Source: CAYNSB01 sp964399625 (GTDB lineage Bacteria; Planctomycetota; Phycisphaerae; Phycisphaerales; UBA1924). Taken from it: 8,565 nt of DNA. The notes beneath the pieces are model-generated. The model was not told where the DNA came from. It searched no databases and worked only from the letters and a program-made list of their open reading frames with translations. The first letter of the stretch is position 1; each line of letters begins with the position of its first letter. The stretch covers positions 1 through 8,565 of the forward strand of contig CAYNSB010000079.1 of NCBI GenBank assembly GCA_964399625.1, given 5' to 3'. The translations under genes were made by a program, and so were the position numbers. This document shows positions 6,059 through 8,565 of the stretch, piece by piece.

Positions 6059-6070
6059 AGAGAGACCTGC

Positions 6071-7927
6071 ATGGCCGCGGGAACGTTCCAACCCAACGAC
6101 GACAAGGAACGCGTGCGCGACGCCGCGGACATCGTGCGCGTCATCGGCGAGCACCTCGCACTCAAGCCCAAGGGCCGCGAGTACGTCTGCCTCTGCCCCT
6201 TCCACGACGACCACAAGCCCTCCATGTGGGTCTCGCCCGCCAAGGGCATCTTCAAGTGCTTCTCCTGCGGCGCGGGCGGCGATGTCTTCACCTTCGTCCA
6301 GAAGTTCCATTCCATGGAGTTCCGCGAGGCCCTCGAGCACCTCGCCGATCGATACAACGTCAAACTCACGCCCCGCCGCGCCGCCAGCGAAGAGCCCGAG
6401 CAGCCCGACTCCATCACCCGCAAGGACCTCCTCCGCGCCAACACCCTCGCCCTCGACTTCTTCCGCGCCATCTACCGCCATCCAGAGCACGGCTCGGCCG
6501 CCCGCGCCGTCGTCCAGAAGCGCGCCATCTCCGACGCCATGGTCGAGACCTTCGCCCTCGGCGCCGCGCCCGATCGCTTCGACGGACTCCTCCTCACCAT
6601 CCAGAAGCACCAACAGAACCTCCAGCCCTTCCTCGAGGTCGGCCTCCTCAAGTCCCGCGACTCGGGCGGCCACTACGACGCCTTCCGAAACCGCCTCATC
6701 TTCCCCATCCACGACCAGATCGGACGCGTCATCGCCTTCGGCGGCCGCAAGATCAACGAAGAGGACGAGCCCAAGTACCTCAACTCCGCCGAGTCGCGAA
6801 CCTTCGACAAGTCCGCCACCCTCTACGGGCTCTTCCAGGCCTCACGCGAGATCCAGAAGCGGCGCCTCGCCGTCATCACCGAGGGCTACACCGACACCAT
6901 CGCCTGCCACCAGGCCGGCCTCTGCAACGCCGTCGCCACGCTCGGCACCGCCCTCACGCGCAAGCACGCCGCCGTCCTCCGCCGCCTCTGCGACACCGTC
7001 GTCCTCCTGTTCGATGGCGACGAGGCGGGCCAGCGCGCCGCCGACCGCGCCGTCGAGGTCTTCTTCGCCGAAGAGCTCGATGTCAAGATCGCCACGCTCG
7101 CCGGGCACACCGACGCCAAGGACCCCGACGAGCTCCTCAAGCGCGAGGGCGGGCTGGCAATCCTTGAACGCGCCATCGCCGGCGCGGCCGATCTGCTCGC
7201 GTACCGCTACCAGCGCATCCGCCAGCGACTCGCCGGCGCAGGTCTCTCCGCGATCAACCGCGCCGTGCAGGAGGAACTCGAGCGCCTCGTGCAGCTCGGA
7301 CTCAACGACCTGCCCGTGCTCCGGCGCACCCTCATCATCAAGCAGATCGCGTCCGTCGCGGGTGTCGATGAGCAAACGATCGCACGCTCTATTCCCGCCG
7401 GACGCGCCTCCCGCCCCTCCGCCCCGACGCCCGTGCCGGCCTCCGTCGGGCCCTCATCGCTCGAGCCCAAGCCCCGCCCCTCGGGCGCTGATCCCCGCCG
7501 CCAGGCACTCGGGTGCCTCCTGGCCTATCCCGCCCTCTGGTCCACCATGACCGATCGCCAGCGCGAGGAACTCGACCCGATCCACTTCGACGACGAGCCC
7601 ACCCACGCCATCGCCGAAGCGATCTGGACGCTCACGTCCAACCGCCGGCCCTGCGGCATCCGCGAGGTCCTCGACCTGCTCGAGTCCGTGCCCGCCCAGG
7701 AAGTCGCGACCGACCTGTTCACCCAGATCGAGAACCTCTTCGCCGACGATGACGCCCGCGCCCGCCAGTTCCTCCACGACTGCCTCCGCCCGCTCGCGGT
7801 GCACGCGGGCGATGGGCCCGCGTCGCTGGGCGAACTCCGTCGCCAGCACGCCTCTTCGGGGCCCAACCGCCGCGCCTTCCCGCGGATCACCCCCCCGCCC
7901 GCCGCCCCGGGGCGCGGCGCGGGCTAG
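6071..7927 (+). CDS. dnaG: DNA primase DnaG
   Basis: Makes the short RNA primers used at the replication fork, working with the replicative helicase DnaB. The 618-residue length is normal. Domains in order: N-terminal CHC2 zinc finger with C42, H45, C63 and C66 (CPFH...CFSC); the primase catalytic core with FPIHDQIGRVIAFGGR and PKYLNSAESRTFDKSATLYGL; the TOPRIM metal site with Glu271 (EGYTD) and Asp315/Asp317 (DGDEAG); a variable Pro/Ser-rich linker around 440-475; and a C-terminal helical region (from about QALGCLLAYPALW) expected to contact DnaB. The ATG at 6071 fits the family N terminus. The stop TAG lies in an octamer shared with the dnaG promoter candidate. rpoD follows after 112 bp on the same strand, matching the dnaG-rpoD core of the macromolecular-synthesis cluster; rpsU is not upstream, where acyP diverges instead. 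Confidence 0.97.
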   Translation: MAAGTFQPNDDKERVRDAADIVRVIGEHLALKPKGREYVCLCPFHDDHKPSMWVSPAKGIFKCFSCGAGGDVFTFVQKFHSMEFREALEHLADRYNVKLTPRRAASEEPEQPDSITRKDLLRANTLALDFFRAIYRHPEHGSAARAVVQKRAISDAMVETFALGAAPDRFDGLLLTIQKHQQNLQPFLEVGLLKSRDSGGHYDAFRNRLIFPIHDQIGRVIAFGGRKINEEDEPKYLNSAESRTFDKSATLYGLFQASREIQKRRLAVITEGYTDTIACHQAGLCNAVATLGTALTRKHAAVLRRLCDTVVLLFDGDEAGQRAADRAVEVFFAEELDVKIATLAGHTDAKDPDELLKREGGLAILERAIAGAADLLAYRYQRIRQRLAGAGLSAINRAVQEELERLVQLGLNDLPVLRRTLIIKQIASVAGVDEQTIARSIPAGRASRPSAPTPVPASVGPSSLEPKPRPSGADPRRQALGCLLAYPALWSTMTDRQREELDPIHFDDEPTHAIAEAIWTLTSNRRPCGIREVLDLLESVPAQEVATDLFTQIENLFADDDARARQFLHDCLRPLAVHAGDGPASLGELRRQHASSGPNRRAFPRITPPPAAPGRGAG

Positions 7928-8039
7928 CGTTGCGATTGCACGAGCGCCCGAGGCGCCCGCACGCCGGAGCAGATTCGCCCAGCACGCCCGAACCCGTCCG
8001 ACCGACCGCGAGGCCACCCGCAAGCGAGGAATCGACAGA
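7928..8039 (+). promoter_or_regulatory. dnaG-rpoD intergenic region
   Basis: This 112-bp gap has no gene. TAGCGT at 7925-7930, overlapping the dnaG stop codon, fits TAnnnT and may be an rpoD -10, giving a leader of about 100 nt; no good -35 is seen. A small hairpin with 5-bp stem (GCGCC/GGCGC, 7944-7956) follows. No U-tailed terminator separates the genes, so read-through from dnaG is also plausible. Confidence 0.35.
8026..8030 (+). promoter_or_regulatory. Ribosome binding site of rpoD
   Basis: GAGGA lies 9 nt before the ATG at 8040 and is the best Shine-Dalgarno in the window. It fixes the rpoD start ahead of the nearby in-frame ATGs at 8064 and 8067. Confidence 0.7.
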
Positions 8040-8565
8040 ATGGTTGCTCCAGAAAAGCTCGCGATGATGGACCTGCACCCCAACGTGATCACGCTGCTGG
8101 ACTCCGCCCGCCAGCGCGGGTGGCTGTCCTACGAGGAGCTCAACAACACGCTCCCCGACGACATGGTGGACCCCGAGCGCCTCGACGAGCTCCTCTCCGC
8201 CGTGGACCACGTCGGCCTCGAACTCATCGACGAGCTGGAGTACCGCGGGCGGATGTTCCGCCTCACCAAGTCCGCCGGGCAGACCGCCCCCACGGGCAAG
8301 TCCTTCCGCGCGATGAGCGTCGCCGGCGGCGAGCGCACCGCCGAGGCCGCCACCCTCACCCGCAGCATCAAGGCCCGCGAGCAGCGCCGCCAGAAGCAGA
8401 CCCAGGCCGATCGCGACGTCGCCGAGGCCGAGGCCATCGACGCCAAGGCCCTCCAGAAGGAGATCGACGCCGCCATCCGCATGGAGGAGAACGCCGGCAA
8501 GCGCGTGGACGACCCCGTCCGCATGTACCTCTCGCAGATGGGCGCCATCCCGCTGCTCACCCGCG
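8040..8565 (+). CDS. rpoD: RNA polymerase primary sigma factor RpoD, N-terminal part (runs off right edge)
   Basis: Sigma-70 family housekeeping factor that directs RNA polymerase to promoters. The 175 visible codons cover the N terminus. Residues about 11-65 match region 1.1 (LLDSARQRGWLSYEELNNTLPDD followed by VDPERLDELLSAVDHVGLELID in two blocks), the autoinhibitory domain found in primary sigma factors. Residues 66-156 are a charged Ala/Glu/Lys/Arg-rich spacer. Residues 157-175 (DDPVRMYLSQMGAIPLLTR) are the start of region 1.2, the most recognisable sigma-70 signature here. Regions 2 to 4 lie outside the window. The presence of region 1.1 and the position after dnaG both argue for the primary rather than an alternative sigma factor. 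Base use is less C-dominated than in ligA and dnaG. Confidence 0.95.
   Translation, partial: MVAPEKLAMMDLHPNVITLLDSARQRGWLSYEELNNTLPDDMVDPERLDELLSAVDHVGLELIDELEYRGRMFRLTKSAGQTAPTGKSFRAMSVAGGERTAEAATLTRSIKAREQRRQKQTQADRDVAEAEAIDAKALQKEIDAAIRMEENAGKRVDDPVRMYLSQMGAIPLLTR

Larger units (their letters stand above)
5856..6070. promoter_or_regulatory. Divergent intergenic region acyP/dnaG with structured dnaG leader
   Basis: These 215 bp carry no gene. The left part (5856-5910) holds the acyP promoter candidate. A candidate -10 for dnaG is at 5944-5949. The right part, which would be transcribed as a dnaG leader of about 115 nt, contains four consecutive perfect inverted repeats (listed separately) and ends in a purine-rich AGAGAGA (6059-6065), a weak ribosome binding site 5 nt before the ATG at 6071. 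The long open frame that crosses this region on the plus strand is Ser/Pro/Arg-rich and looks like a shadow of dnaG. Confidence 0.55.

Noticed and set aside
5898..7550. Plus-strand 550-codon open frame across the dnaG leader and dnaG
   Set aside because: It is almost entirely Ser/Pro/Ala/Arg and is the shifted frame of dnaG, whose own frame carries the CHC2 and TOPRIM motifs.
7903..7914. 12-bp perfect palindrome CGCCCCGGGGCG at the end of dnaG
   Set aside because: It lies in codons, has no loop for a stable hairpin and no U run; likely a by-product of GC content.
7933..8039. rpsU or a small RNA between dnaG and rpoD
   Set aside because: No Lys/Arg-rich S21-like frame is present and the only hairpin has a 5-bp stem.
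1..8565. A defence, mobile or other novel multi-gene system
   Set aside because: All seven genes belong to known housekeeping or widespread families; no transposase, integrase, CRISPR repeat or toxin-like gene is seen.

Overview
The window is very GC-rich, gene-dense DNA carrying seven protein-coding genes, all recognisable housekeeping or widespread families. The likely source is a high-GC bacterium, plausibly a member of the Planctomycetota (Phycisphaerae-like). That placement is inference from three things: the protein flavour, a GltX with a long insertion right after its KMSKR loop, and GltX plus GlnRS together. No 16S or other decisive marker is present. I see no mobile element, CRISPR array, rRNA or tRNA gene.

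Layout. Positions 1-2583 (minus strand) hold gltX (glutamyl-tRNA synthetase) followed 56 bp downstream by the 5' two-fifths or so of glnS (glutaminyl-tRNA synthetase), which runs off the left edge. A 57-bp divergent gap (2584-2640) separates gltX from ligA (NAD+-dependent DNA ligase, plus strand, GTG start). The ligA stop overlaps the start of a CYTH-domain protein gene (ATGA overlap, 4932-4935). A short acylphosphatase gene (5583-5855, minus strand) converges on the CYTH gene. A 215-bp divergent gap (5856-6070) with four consecutive small inverted repeats leads into dnaG (primase, 6071-7927). After a 112-bp gap comes the start of rpoD (primary sigma factor, from 8040), which runs off the right edge.

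How the genes relate. gltX-glnS is a probable two-gene operon charging tRNA-Glu and tRNA-Gln by the direct routes. ligA and dnaG serve replication: DnaG primes Okazaki fragments and LigA seals them. dnaG-rpoD is the conserved core of the macromolecular-synthesis cluster, here without rpsU directly upstream. The CYTH protein is translationally coupled to ligA, but its substrate is unknown.

I do not see an undescribed multi-gene system. The items most worth checking are the structured dnaG leader, a three-codon minicistron overlapping the ligA start, substitutions at two normally conserved LigA active-site positions, the GltX insertion, and candidate leaderless promoters at gltX and acyP.
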